Assembly: GCA_035575135.1 (NCBI GenBank)
Contig: DATLYE010000023.1
Location: 134,778-198,777 of the forward strand
Direction of reading: 5' to 3'
DNA length: 64,000 bases
Source: JANWXD01 sp035575135
GTDB taxonomy: Bacteria; Acidobacteriota; Terriglobia; Bryobacterales; Bryobacteraceae
This document shows, piece by piece, positions 16,191 to 24,165 of this stretch; within the stretch, counting starts at the first letter, position 1; every line of letters begins with the position of its first letter. Position numbers and translations under genes: made by a program. The notes below the pieces were generated by a model, which was not told the DNA's origin, made no database searches, and saw only the letters and a list, made by a program, of their open reading frames with translations.

Positions 16191-17230
16191 AGACGATTGC
16201 CTGGCGGGACGATGGCGTGGTCCTGATTGACCAGCGCCGCTTGCCTGCGGAAATGGTCTACGTTACGTGCCGGGATTACCGGGAGGTGGCCGAGGCCATT
16301 CGCTCCATGGCGATACGTGGCGCTCCGGCGATCGGCGTTGCCGCGGCGATGGGCGTTGCCCTGGGGATGCTGCACGCCGAGCCGCCGGATCTGGACGCCC
16401 AGTTCGAGACCATCTGCGACACACTGGCCCGGACGCGGCCAACGGCTGTGAACTTGTTCTGGGCCATCGAACGCATGAAGCGCGTTTACGCCGGGGTGAG
16501 GGGCCGGTCCCTGGAGGAGATCCGCGAGGCGTTGCGGGCCGAAGCCGAGCAGATCAAGCGCGAAGACATCGAGGTCAACCGGGCGATCGGGCGCCACGGC
16601 AGCGAGCTCATCCCGGACGGGCACGCCGTGCTGACGCATTGCAATGCCGGGGCCCTGGCGACGGCGGGATACGGCACGGCCCTGGGCGTGATCCGCGCAG
16701 CCGTCAGTGCCGGGAAAAAGATCCACGTCTTCGCTGACGAAACCCGGCCTTTTCTGCAGGGTGCGCGGCTGACGGCGTGGGAGCTGCTCCAGGATGGAAT
16801 TCCCACCACCCTCATTGCCGACAGCATGGCCGGCTACTTGATGAAGTCCGGCCGCATCGGCTGTGTGATCGTGGGGGCGGACCGCATCGCGGCCAACGGA
16901 GACGTGGCAAACAAGGTGGGAACCTACACCCTGGCGGTGCTTGCCAAAGAGCATGGGGTGCCGTTTTACGTAGCCGCGCCGCTTTCGACTTTGGATCTGA
17001 GCATCCCCTCCGGGGAGGCGATTCCCATCGAACAGCGGCCGGCCGAGGAAGTCACGCACTGCTTCGGCGTGCGGGTGGCGCCGGAAGGCGTGGCGGTCGA
17101 GAACCCAGCCTTTGACGTAACGCCGAACCAGTACGTCACGGCCATCATCACAGAGCGGGGTGTGGCGCGCCCTCCGTACGCGGAGTCGCTGCGCAGGCTC
17201 GCCTCAGCGGCCCAACCCGGTAGTCTATAA
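16184..17230 (+). CDS. mtnA: S-methyl-5-thioribose-1-phosphate isomerase
   Basis: MtnA isomerises methylthioribose-1-phosphate to methylthioribulose-1-phosphate in the methionine salvage pathway. The 348-residue protein shows the family motifs SMAIRGAPAIGVAAA, RPTAVNLFWA, the catalytic cysteine context LTHCNAGALATAGYGTALG, ADETRPFLQGARLTAWEL, and the catalytic aspartate context VGADRIAANGDVANKVGTY. The start ATG 16184 overlaps the upstream protease stop. No other methionine-salvage genes (mtnB, mtnC, mtnD) are next to it in the window. Confidence 0.95.
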   Translation: MVETIAWRDDGVVLIDQRRLPAEMVYVTCRDYREVAEAIRSMAIRGAPAIGVAAAMGVALGMLHAEPPDLDAQFETICDTLARTRPTAVNLFWAIERMKRVYAGVRGRSLEEIREALRAEAEQIKREDIEVNRAIGRHGSELIPDGHAVLTHCNAGALATAGYGTALGVIRAAVSAGKKIHVFADETRPFLQGARLTAWELLQDGIPTTLIADSMAGYLMKSGRIGCVIVGADRIAANGDVANKVGTYTLAVLAKEHGVPFYVAAPLSTLDLSIPSGEAIPIEQRPAEEVTHCFGVRVAPEGVAVENPAFDVTPNQYVTAIITERGVARPPYAESLRRLASAAQPGSL

Positions 17231-17231
17231 T
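17226..17231 (+). promoter_or_regulatory. Possible -10 element for greA
   Basis: A perfect TATAAT hexamer begins within the mtnA stop region, 30 bases before the greA ATG. No TTGACA-like -35 is visible 16-18 bases upstream, so this is weak support for an independent greA promoter in addition to read-through from uvrA. Confidence 0.3.
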
Positions 17232-17260
17232 GAGCTTCTGGGACGTTCTTATCCCGCCCG

Positions 17261-17731
17261 ATGCAGGAGATCCGGAAGAAACTGGAAGAAGAGATCGCCG
17301 CCCTGGAGTACGAACTGCGCACGGAGCTCCCCAAGGAGATCCGCAAGGCGCGGGCGCACGGAGACTTGAGCGAAAATGCCGAGTACCACGCCGCCAAGGA
17401 GCGCCAGGCGTACGTGAACGCTCGTTTGAACCAGCTCAAGAAGCGGCTGGCGGAGATCTCCATGGTGGATCTTTCCCGCCTCCCCACGGATCGCGTCGGT
17501 CTCGGCTCCACGGTGGTGGTGCTCGACTTGCAAAAGGATGAGCGCATCTCGTATAAACTGGTGACGAGCGAAGAAGCGGACGCTTCGCAGGGTCGGATTT
17601 CGACCACTTCGCCGATCGGCCGTGCGCTGCTCGGCAAGCAGGTGGGCGATCTGGTCCGCGTTCAGATCCCGGGAGGAGTCCGGGAGCTGGAAATCGTCGA
17701 GCTGACTACCATCCACGATACGGATGGGTAG
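17261..17731 (+). CDS. greA: Transcription elongation factor GreA
   Basis: GreA inserts its coiled-coil tip into the RNA polymerase secondary channel and stimulates cleavage of backtracked transcripts. The 156-residue protein shows the N-terminal coiled coil with the acidic tip motif HGDLSENAEYHAAKERQ (two catalytic acidic residues) and the C-terminal FKBP-like domain with TSPIGRALLGK and GDLVRVQIPGG. Length and motifs are typical. It lies between mtnA and a lipid synthesis gene, which it precedes by 24 bases. Confidence 0.97.
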   Translation: MQEIRKKLEEEIAALEYELRTELPKEIRKARAHGDLSENAEYHAAKERQAYVNARLNQLKKRLAEISMVDLSRLPTDRVGLGSTVVVLDLQKDERISYKLVTSEEADASQGRISTTSPIGRALLGKQVGDLVRVQIPGGVRELEIVELTTIHDTDG

Positions 17732-17755
17732 CGGCGGAAAGTCAGGTCAGCGCCC

Positions 17756-18403
17756 ATGACCTATACGCGCGCCATCGGGATTGCCTGCAACAAGGTGATC
17801 CTGTTGATCGTGCGGGCGCTGGCGCTCTCCAAGATCCACCCGAATGTGCTGACCTTTCTCGGTCTGCTCATCAACGGGGTTGCAGCGGTGCTGCTGGCCT
17901 CGGGAAGGTTTTTCACAGCCGGGCTGGTGATGATTGCGGCGGGCATCTTCGACATGGTGGACGGCCGCGTCGCCCGCCAGACCAACCGCGTCACTCGATT
18001 CGGGGGATTCTTCGATTCTGTTCTGGATCGTTACTCCGACCTGGTGCTCCTGATGGGGCTGCTGGTCTACTACGCCTCCATCAACCGCTTTTTCTACGTT
18101 GTGCTGACGGCCGTGGTCATGACAGGCTCGGTCATGGTGAGCTACACAAGGGCGCGGGCGGAGAACGTCATTCCGCAGTGCAAAGTCGGCTTCATGGAAC
18201 GGCCGGAGCGCGTAGTGTTGTTGATCATCGGAGCGTTGTTTAACCGCATGGCCCCCGTGCTCTGGGTGATTGCGGTTCTCTCCAACATCACGGTGGTCCA
18301 CCGCATGGTCTACACCTGGCAGGAAACCAGGCGGCTCGAGGAGGCACAGCTCCGGGGTGCGCGGGAGCGGTCCGAGCAAGCCGTCACCCGGCCCCGTTCC
18401 TGA
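17756..18403 (+). CDS. CDP-alcohol phosphatidyltransferase
   Basis: This 215-residue membrane protein has about six hydrophobic helices and the complete CDP-OH-P transferase motif at about residues 65-93 (DMVDGRVAR-x8-GGFFDSVLDRYSD). The four aspartates bind two metal ions and the CDP-diacylglycerol donor. The acceptor alcohol is not fixed by this motif: phosphatidylglycerophosphate, phosphatidylinositol-phosphate and related synthases share it. The family is certain, the substrate is not. It follows greA by 24 bases and converges on nikR. Confidence 0.85.
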   Translation: MTYTRAIGIACNKVILLIVRALALSKIHPNVLTFLGLLINGVAAVLLASGRFFTAGLVMIAAGIFDMVDGRVARQTNRVTRFGGFFDSVLDRYSDLVLLMGLLVYYASINRFFYVVLTAVVMTGSVMVSYTRARAENVIPQCKVGFMERPERVVLLIIGALFNRMAPVLWVIAVLSNITVVHRMVYTWQETRRLEEAQLRGARERSEQAVTRPRS

Positions 18404-18414
18404 GGGGCGGCGCC

Positions 18415-18831
18415 TCACAGGCCTGCGCCTGTGGTCGTCACCGTCAACCGTCCGTGCTTGACCCCCTTGGTCGCCAGCAGCCGGTCCGCGATCTTGCGCA
18501 CCGCGGCAGCCTTGCCCTTGAGGACCAACACTTCCAGACAGTGGTCGTGGTCCAGATGGATGTGGAGCGTTGACAGGATGTTCGGGAAGTGCTCGTGTTG
18601 CAAGTCGGTGAGCTTGTCGGTCAAGAGGCGGACGTGATGGTCGTAGACGAGAGTCAGGGTCGCGACCACCGTGCTCTGCGGGGACTGGGAAGTTTCCTGG
18701 ACGAGCTCATTGCGGATAAGGTCCCGGAAGGCTTCCGAACGGTTGGTGTAGCCTCGCCGGGCAATGAGGGCGTCGAACTTGTCCAGCAGGTCTGAGTCGA
18801 TGGCGACTCCGATGCGGCTGAGGCGGCCCAT
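18415..18831 (-). CDS. nikR: Nickel-responsive regulator NikR
   Basis: The 138-residue protein has an N-terminal ribbon-helix-helix (RIGVAIDSDLLDKFDALIARRGYTNRSEAFRDLIR, read in short segments) and a C-terminal ACT-like domain. The square-planar Ni site is intact: histidines at 90 and 92 (LHIH), cysteine 98 (HDHCLEV) and the partner histidine near 79 (LQHEH). NikR represses nickel uptake genes when nickel is bound. I chose ATG 18831, which gives the standard start; an upstream in-frame extension is unlike the family. No nickel transporter or nickel enzyme gene is in the window. It shares an 80-base divergent region with rpmB. Confidence 0.93.
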   Translation of the reverse strand: MGRLSRIGVAIDSDLLDKFDALIARRGYTNRSEAFRDLIRNELVQETSQSPQSTVVATLTLVYDHHVRLLTDKLTDLQHEHFPNILSTLHIHLDHDHCLEVLVLKGKAAAVRKIADRLLATKGVKHGRLTVTTTGAGL

Positions 18832-18869
18832 GCTGGAACCGATTATGCCACAGCGCCAACAATGCCCTG

Positions 18870-18878
18870 TGTTAGAAT
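18870..18878 (+). promoter_or_regulatory. Extended -10 promoter element for rpmB
   Basis: TGT followed directly by TAGAAT forms an extended -10 element 33 bases upstream of the rpmB ATG. No good -35 is visible, which is tolerable for extended -10 promoters. GGAG lies 10-13 bases before the start codon. Confidence 0.4.
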
Positions 18879-18911
18879 GAGTTTGCGACCTTCCGAAGGA
18901 GCTTACCGTAC

Positions 18912-19106
18912 ATGGCAAGGGTATGTGAGATCTGCGGCCGCGGCCCGCGGTTCGGGCACCGCATCAGCCACGCGCACAACGTCACCAGCCGCCGCTGGAG
19001 CGTGAACCTGCAGACCGTGCGGGCGGTGATCAACGGAGGGGTGCGCCGGCTCCGGGTGTGCACGCGGTGCATCCGTTCCGGTCGCGTTCAGAAGCCCGCG
19101 CGCTGA
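18912..19106 (+). CDS. rpmB: 50S ribosomal protein L28
   Basis: The 64-residue protein has the L28 core (VCEICGRGPRFGHRISHAHN, then RRWSVNLQTVRA) and retains the zinc-binding cysteine pairs CEIC and CTRC, so this is the C+ (zinc) form. L28 binds 23S rRNA in the large subunit. It stands alone here, without rpmG, divergent from nikR and convergent with the PqaA-type gene. Confidence 0.96.
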   Translation: MARVCEICGRGPRFGHRISHAHNVTSRRWSVNLQTVRAVINGGVRRLRVCTRCIRSGRVQKPAR

Positions 19107-19138
19107 GCACTCCCCGCCTTGGATGCCCTTGAGTATTT

Positions 19139-20533
19139 CTAGCGTCCGCTCTCCCGCGGGAGCTCCGGTGGTGGGAAGGGCAAGCGGTCCGGCACGACGC
19201 GGACGGGCGTGGTGAACTTGAAGGGGAATTTGGTTCCGCTCGGGAAGGTGAACTCGACGAAGTAAGCCGTCCAGCCCTCTGCAGGGGGAGTCACAGAGAC
19301 CTGCCAGACGCCGTTGTTGCCCTCCAGTGGCGAACTGGTCCACACTGCTCCGAGCGTCTCCAGGCGGAAGTCGCGCGCTTTCGGGTTGGTGGCCTGCCAG
19401 AGCTTGACCTCGGAGGGCTCTGCAGTGGCGGTGACGCGCATTTCGCCGTCGCCTCCGAAGGACCATTTCAACTCCGGACGCCGCCGGCCTGTCACGATCG
19501 AGTGGAAGTACGCCAGAAGCGTTTGCGGAGCGTCGGAGCCCCGGAGGGAGTGGTTGGTGTTCGGTACAAACCGCAAATGCTTTTCACCCGGCAGATCGTC
19601 GTAGTAGAAGCGCACCAGATCGGGCGGAAAGAACTCATCCCCGGTGGAGTTGACGATGAATTTGGGCATGGTGAAGCGGTGCCGGTACTGGTAAGGATCC
19701 TCGATTTCCATCAGCTTGCGCAGTTGCGGCGTGCCCATCCAGCGCATGATGTCCATCTCGACGTAATCCCGCAGGGCCGGAGCCCAGAAGCCGTAGGAGC
19801 GCCAGTGGTGTTCGGAGGCCCGTTCCACGTTGAGCGTGTTGATGACGATGGGGGCGATCGCCACGACGCGGGAATCCACGGCGGCTGTGGTCCATGTGGT
19901 CCACCCGCGCTTGGAGCCGCCGGCGACGACGAAGCGGTCAATCCGGAGTTTCCCCGCGGCTTCGGAGGCGCAGAAGGCGGTCACGGTGTCCATGGCGCGC
20001 ACCGCGGCCTTTGTCATCGGCAGGCGTGCCGGCCAGAGTTCGTCGCCCGTGCGGAGAAACTTGTCCCAGGTGTAGGCGATCAGGGCGTCTTCGCGCCGTT
20101 CGGCAACGGAATCCCCGGCGAATCTCAGGGGCTGGTTGGGCACCATCCGCAGCTCCGCCACGACGGCCTCGGTTTCCGTGGCGATGGTGGACAGAATCCA
20201 GTCGGCCCTGGCCGGGGGCTTGCTTCCGTTCGAGCCGCCGCCGATGAACAGCAGCGCGACGGAGGTCGAGACGCGGTCCGGTCGCAGGATCGTCAGCCAA
20301 TGGCGCCACTCCGTACGGTCCACTTCTTCCCGCGCACGCCAGGTCTGCGACACCATGTCGAGGACGAAACCGGTGTAGCCCGGGCCCTTGAAGGTGGAAG
20401 CGAGCTCGTAGCGATAGCTGGAGTCGGGCGCGCGGACGTAGCGATCCAAAGCGGTCTCGTGAGGCGCCGCGAAGGCCGTGACCGCGGTGGCGGCGGAGAG
20501 CACAAACCGGCGGCACAGCTTTTGCAGGCTCAT
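19139..20533 (-). CDS. Secreted PqaA-type (PhoPQ-activated pathogenicity-related) alpha/beta hydrolase
   Basis: The 464-residue protein has a signal peptide of about 24 residues. The mature part follows the PhoPQ-related family: TFKGPGYTGFVLDMVSQTW near the start, a VALLFIGGGSNG oxyanion-like segment, the nucleophile elbow GGSKRGWTTW, an acidic residue in NSTGDEFFPPD and a histidine in PNTNHSLRGS. That ordering fits an alpha/beta hydrolase triad. The substrate is unknown. I chose ATG 20533 because it starts directly at the signal peptide; an in-frame start 45 bases upstream would add a non-signal extension. It lies 84 bases downstream of the archaemetzincin gene on the same strand. Confidence 0.85.
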   Translation of the reverse strand: MSLQKLCRRFVLSAATAVTAFAAPHETALDRYVRAPDSSYRYELASTFKGPGYTGFVLDMVSQTWRAREEVDRTEWRHWLTILRPDRVSTSVALLFIGGGSNGSKPPARADWILSTIATETEAVVAELRMVPNQPLRFAGDSVAERREDALIAYTWDKFLRTGDELWPARLPMTKAAVRAMDTVTAFCASEAAGKLRIDRFVVAGGSKRGWTTWTTAAVDSRVVAIAPIVINTLNVERASEHHWRSYGFWAPALRDYVEMDIMRWMGTPQLRKLMEIEDPYQYRHRFTMPKFIVNSTGDEFFPPDLVRFYYDDLPGEKHLRFVPNTNHSLRGSDAPQTLLAYFHSIVTGRRRPELKWSFGGDGEMRVTATAEPSEVKLWQATNPKARDFRLETLGAVWTSSPLEGNNGVWQVSVTPPAEGWTAYFVEFTFPSGTKFPFKFTTPVRVVPDRLPFPPPELPRESGR

Positions 20534-20617
20534 TGTTTTCACATGTTGCAGAATTCTTAGAGGCTTCACAGGCTTCACCCCTTATGATCTTAGACGCTTC
20601 GGGCTCGTCCAATCACC

Positions 20618-21181
20618 TCAGGGAGAATTGCCCTGATCCATCACGATCCGGCGGCAAGCAGCGCAGAACTGCGGCTCCTTAAGGTCCAGGCGCTCGACCG
20701 AGTGCGTGGAGGCCATCACGCAGCGCCAGTCCGCGCAATGACGCAGACCAAAGGTGTGTCCCAGCTCATGGACCGCTTCCTTCACCGTGCGCTCCAGCAG
20801 GAGGGCAGGATTCGGCGGCAAACCGTAAAACTCCTCGCGCAGGCGATGCAGAGAAACCAGCGCACATTGCCCGCCGAGCTGAGCCTCGCCGAAAACGAAG
20901 GTCAGCACGGGAACAAACAGGTCCGCGTCCGTGACGCCCAGCAGGCGGACGGCAGAACCTTCGACTTCGTTCGCCAGTTCCCGCAGTATGGCTGTGGCCC
21001 AATACTGGCCCCGTTCCGGGTCGAAAAAGGGCGTAGGGTCGAGCGATACGCTGAGCACACGGCAGGAAAGGTGGAAGACGGATGCCAGGCGCGCCGCGAG
21101 GGTGTCCAGAAACTCCAGCCGCACCGCGTCGCCCACGGGTTGAAGACAGATCGCACCAGTGGCGGACGGCAGGCGGCTCAC
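20618..21181 (-). CDS. Archaemetzincin-family zinc metalloprotease
   Basis: The 187-residue protein has the signature HELGHTFGLRHC (His138, Glu139, His142, His148) followed by Cys149, Cys154, Met156 and a CAAC pair at 173-176. This matches the archaemetzincin pattern HExxHxxGxxHCxxxxCxMx17CxxC, with a catalytic zinc and a second structural zinc. It has no signal peptide and is predicted cytoplasmic. Archaemetzincins are aminopeptidase-like in the few characterised cases. Its start overlaps the stop of the NtrC regulator by four bases (ATGA), placing it as the last gene of the redox/two-component operon. Its substrate is unknown. Confidence 0.88.
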   Translation of the reverse strand: MSRLPSATGAICLQPVGDAVRLEFLDTLAARLASVFHLSCRVLSVSLDPTPFFDPERGQYWATAILRELANEVEGSAVRLLGVTDADLFVPVLTFVFGEAQLGGQCALVSLHRLREEFYGLPPNPALLLERTVKEAVHELGHTFGLRHCADWRCVMASTHSVERLDLKEPQFCAACRRIVMDQGNSP

Positions 21182-22539
21182 TTCAAACCATAGCGCCGGA
21201 GCTTACTGTAAAGCGTGGAGCGGTCAATGCCCAGGATCCTGGCGGCACGGGACAGATTCCCGTCGCACTGGCGTACGACACGCTCGATATGCGCCCGTTC
21301 CACGTCTTCCAGGGTCGGGCCGTTGCCGGCCGGGTGCGGCTGGAGCTGGAAGGGAAAGTGGGCGGGCTGGATTTCGGCGCCCCGGCTGATGACCAGGGCA
21401 CGCTCGATGGCATTTTCCAGTTCGCGCACGTTTCCCGGCCAGTCGTAGGTCAGCAGCAAATCCACGGCCTCGGGAGTCAGCCGCGGCACGGGCCGGTTCA
21501 TGGCGGTGGCGTATTTCTTGAGAAAATGCTCTGCGAGAAGCGGAATGTCCTCGCGGCGTTCCCGCAGGGGCGGCAGCTGGATCGTGAACACGTTGAGCCG
21601 GTAGTAAAGGTCGGGGCGAAAGGTGCCGGCTTTGACGAGGTCCTCCAGGTTCTTGTTGGTGGCCGCGATGCAACGGAAATCCACCTTGATCGGCTGCGTG
21701 CCGCCCACGCGCACGATCTCTTTTTCCTGTAGCACGCGCAGCAGATCGGTCTGGGTCTTGAGACTGATGTCGCTGATCTCGTCCAGAAAGACGGTGCCGC
21801 CGTCGGCCACCTCGAACTTGCCCTTCTTGCGGTACTGGGCCCCCGTGAAGGCGCCGCGCTCGTGGCCGAACAGTTCGCTTTCAAGCAGCGTTTCGGTCAG
21901 AGCGCCGCAGTGTATGACCACCATCGGCATGTAGCGGCGCGGGCTCATGGCGTGGATGGCCCGGGCGACCAGTTCCTTGCCCGTGCCGCTTTCTCCGGTG
22001 ATCAACACCGTCGTGTCCGTGGGCGCCACCATTTCGATCAGCTCCGCGACGCGCTTCATGGGCGGGCTCTTGCCGATGAGCTCGGTGGCAGGATAGATCT
22101 CCTGAAGGTTTTCCCGGAGCCGCGCCAGTTCACGCGTGGCGCGTTTGTGCTCGAGCGCTTTGGAAACCAGATGCACCAGTTCGTCAGGATCAATGGGCTT
22201 GGTGATGTAATCGTAGGCTCCGCGCTTGAGGGCCTGCACGGCGGTCTCGACGCTGGCGTATCCGGTCATGATGACGATGATGAGGTCAGGGTCGGCCTGG
22301 GCGAGGCGCTGCTGCAACTCCATGCCGTCCATGCCGGGCATCTTGATGTCCACCAGCGCAAGGTCGTAAGGTTTTTCCTGGATCGCCGCCAGGGCGTCGC
22401 GGCCGCTTGGCGCCAGACCCACTTCGTAACCCTCGCTTTCGAACCAACGCCCCAGGGAGTCCCGGACGACGAGTTCGTCGTCCACAATGAGGATGCGGCC
22501 CCGGGGCGGTTCCCGTTCCGGTTGCGGAGCGCTCATCAC
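21178..22539 (-). CDS. NtrC-family sigma-54-dependent response regulator
   Basis: The 453-residue protein has a receiver domain (ILIVDDE..., phosphoacceptor in LALVDIKMPGMDG, conserved Thr/Lys in MTGYAS and YITKPID), an AAA+ sigma-54 activator domain with GESGTGKE, ESELFGHERGAFTGA (intact GAFTGA loop) and a FIS-type C-terminal helix-turn-helix (DGNLSRAARILGIDRSTLY). It should activate sigma-54 promoters when phosphorylated. Its start overlaps the stop of the diheme sensor kinase by four bases, so that kinase is the likely partner. No sigma-54 -24/-12 site could be recognised by eye upstream of the operon. Confidence 0.95.
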   Translation of the reverse strand: MMSAPQPEREPPRGRILIVDDELVVRDSLGRWFESEGYEVGLAPSGRDALAAIQEKPYDLALVDIKMPGMDGMELQQRLAQADPDLIIVIMTGYASVETAVQALKRGAYDYITKPIDPDELVHLVSKALEHKRATRELARLRENLQEIYPATELIGKSPPMKRVAELIEMVAPTDTTVLITGESGTGKELVARAIHAMSPRRYMPMVVIHCGALTETLLESELFGHERGAFTGAQYRKKGKFEVADGGTVFLDEISDISLKTQTDLLRVLQEKEIVRVGGTQPIKVDFRCIAATNKNLEDLVKAGTFRPDLYYRLNVFTIQLPPLRERREDIPLLAEHFLKKYATAMNRPVPRLTPEAVDLLLTYDWPGNVRELENAIERALVISRGAEIQPAHFPFQLQPHPAGNGPTLEDVERAHIERVVRQCDGNLSRAARILGIDRSTLYSKLRRYGLK

Positions 22540-24140
22540 GCCACCTCCTGCGCCGGCGCGGCGGATTCGAGCGGTAACGTGATGGTGAATTCCGTTCCCT
22601 GTCCGAGAGTGGAATCCACATCCAGGCTGCCGCCATGTTCCTCGACGATTTTGCGGGCCACGGTGAGGCCAAGACCGGTACGGTGCTGGTTCTCCTTGGT
22701 GGTGAAGAAGGGCTCGAAGATCTGCGGCAGCACGTCCGGCGGGATCCCGCCGCCGGTATCCCGGACGCGGATCCGCGCTGCGGCGCCGTCCCGCTCGGTC
22801 ACCACGAAAAGCCGTCCTCCCTGGGGCATGGCTTCAGCGGCATTGACCAGCAGGGCCAGCAGGGCCTGCTGGATTTGCTGGCCGTCACAGTAGCAGGGCG
22901 GCAGATCCCCGGCGAGTTGCTCGGAGATTTCAACCTGCTGGAGGTCGAGTTGATGGCGGATGAGGGCCAGCGTCTGGCGGACCAGGGCATTCAGGTCGCG
23001 CGGTTCCTTGCGCGGCGGCGCCTGGCGAGCGAAGGAGAGCAGATTCTTGACGATTTCGCCGCAGCGGTGGCTCTCACGCTCGACAATCCGGAGCTGTTCG
23101 ATCAGTACGGCTTTGGTGGCCGGATCGAGCTGATCCCGCGCCAGTGCCTTGAGAATCAGCCGTGCGTAGGTCAAGATGCCGAACAGCGGATTGTTGACTT
23201 CGTGGGCCACAACCGCCGCCAGCTTGCCGAGCGAGGCCATCTTCTCACTGGCGATGAGGCGGTTCTGGGCCTGCTGCAGCTCGCGGGTCTTGCTTTCCAC
23301 CCGCTCTTCCAGCGTGCGGGCCCAGGAGCTGATCTCCTGATGGGCGCGCTCGAGGTCGGCCGTCATCTGATTGAACGATTCCGCCAGCGTTCCGAGTTCG
23401 TCGCGGGAGCGCACCGGCAAGCGGTAGGATAGGTCGCCCTGGGCCACCTTCTTGGTCCCCATGATCAGCTCCTTGACCGGCCGGTGAACCATCAAAACAA
23501 TCAGCAGGACGCAGGCGGCCGAGGCCGCCAGCGCCCAGAGTACCGTGACCGCGATCAGATGACTGCGGTACTCGGCGAGCTGGCGGTCCACGCTGTCCAG
23601 CCAGAGATTGACGTCAATCACTCCCAGAATGCGACGGTCCGGCGGATGCGCGTGGCAGGCCGCCGTCCAGCAGGCCGGCTGGTTCTCGATGGGACGGATG
23701 ATGCCCAGGACTCGTTGTCCGTTGGCTGTGAAGATGCGTGCCCGGTCGGGCCGCTCCAGCCGGACCAGAGGGGACGCCTGCGCATGGCAGCGGTAACAGG
23801 CTTCCGCCTGTTTATTCACTGCGGTGTTGACTTCTTTGGGATCGGTCGAGAAACTGATGCGGCCCTCTTCGTTGAAGATGCGCACCACGCGAATCCCCGG
23901 CTCGGTCCCGATGGCGGTCACCGTGTAGTACAGGGCTTCGCGGTCGTTGTGGAGCATCTGGTACCGCGTGGCCCGGAGAATGACGTCGCTGATCCGGTCG
24001 GCGCTTTGCAGGACCAGTTCCTCGGAATGGCGGCGGTGCTCGCGCAAGCTGACGTAGCTGAACAGCGCCAGAAACAGCACCACACTCCCCACTGCGCCCG
24101 CAGCCAGCTTGAAGGCGAGTGTGAACCGTAACCGCGCCAC
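22536..24140 (-). CDS. Sensor histidine kinase with a periplasmic c-type diheme motif domain
   Basis: The 534-residue protein has an N-terminal transmembrane helix (about 11-31), a periplasmic domain (about 32-195), a second membrane helix (about 196-218), a HAMP linker, a DHp domain with the H-box VAHEVNNPLF (phospho-His313) and an HATPase domain (RDTGGGIPPD, LGLTVARKIVEEHGG). The periplasmic part holds CYRCH at 115-119 (CxxCH) and CWTAACH at 157-163 (CxxxxCH), both compatible with covalent heme c. A redox- or gas-sensing role is inferred. It lies between nrfD (25-base gap) and its regulator gene (four-base overlap). Confidence 0.9.
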   Translation of the reverse strand: MARLRFTLAFKLAAGAVGSVVLFLALFSYVSLREHRRHSEELVLQSADRISDVILRATRYQMLHNDREALYYTVTAIGTEPGIRVVRIFNEEGRISFSTDPKEVNTAVNKQAEACYRCHAQASPLVRLERPDRARIFTANGQRVLGIIRPIENQPACWTAACHAHPPDRRILGVIDVNLWLDSVDRQLAEYRSHLIAVTVLWALAASAACVLLIVLMVHRPVKELIMGTKKVAQGDLSYRLPVRSRDELGTLAESFNQMTADLERAHQEISSWARTLEERVESKTRELQQAQNRLIASEKMASLGKLAAVVAHEVNNPLFGILTYARLILKALARDQLDPATKAVLIEQLRIVERESHRCGEIVKNLLSFARQAPPRKEPRDLNALVRQTLALIRHQLDLQQVEISEQLAGDLPPCYCDGQQIQQALLALLVNAAEAMPQGGRLFVVTERDGAAARIRVRDTGGGIPPDVLPQIFEPFFTTKENQHRTGLGLTVARKIVEEHGGSLDVDSTLGQGTEFTITLPLESAAPAQEVA

Positions 24141-24165
24141 TGCCCTCAGGATTGCTTCACCTGTT

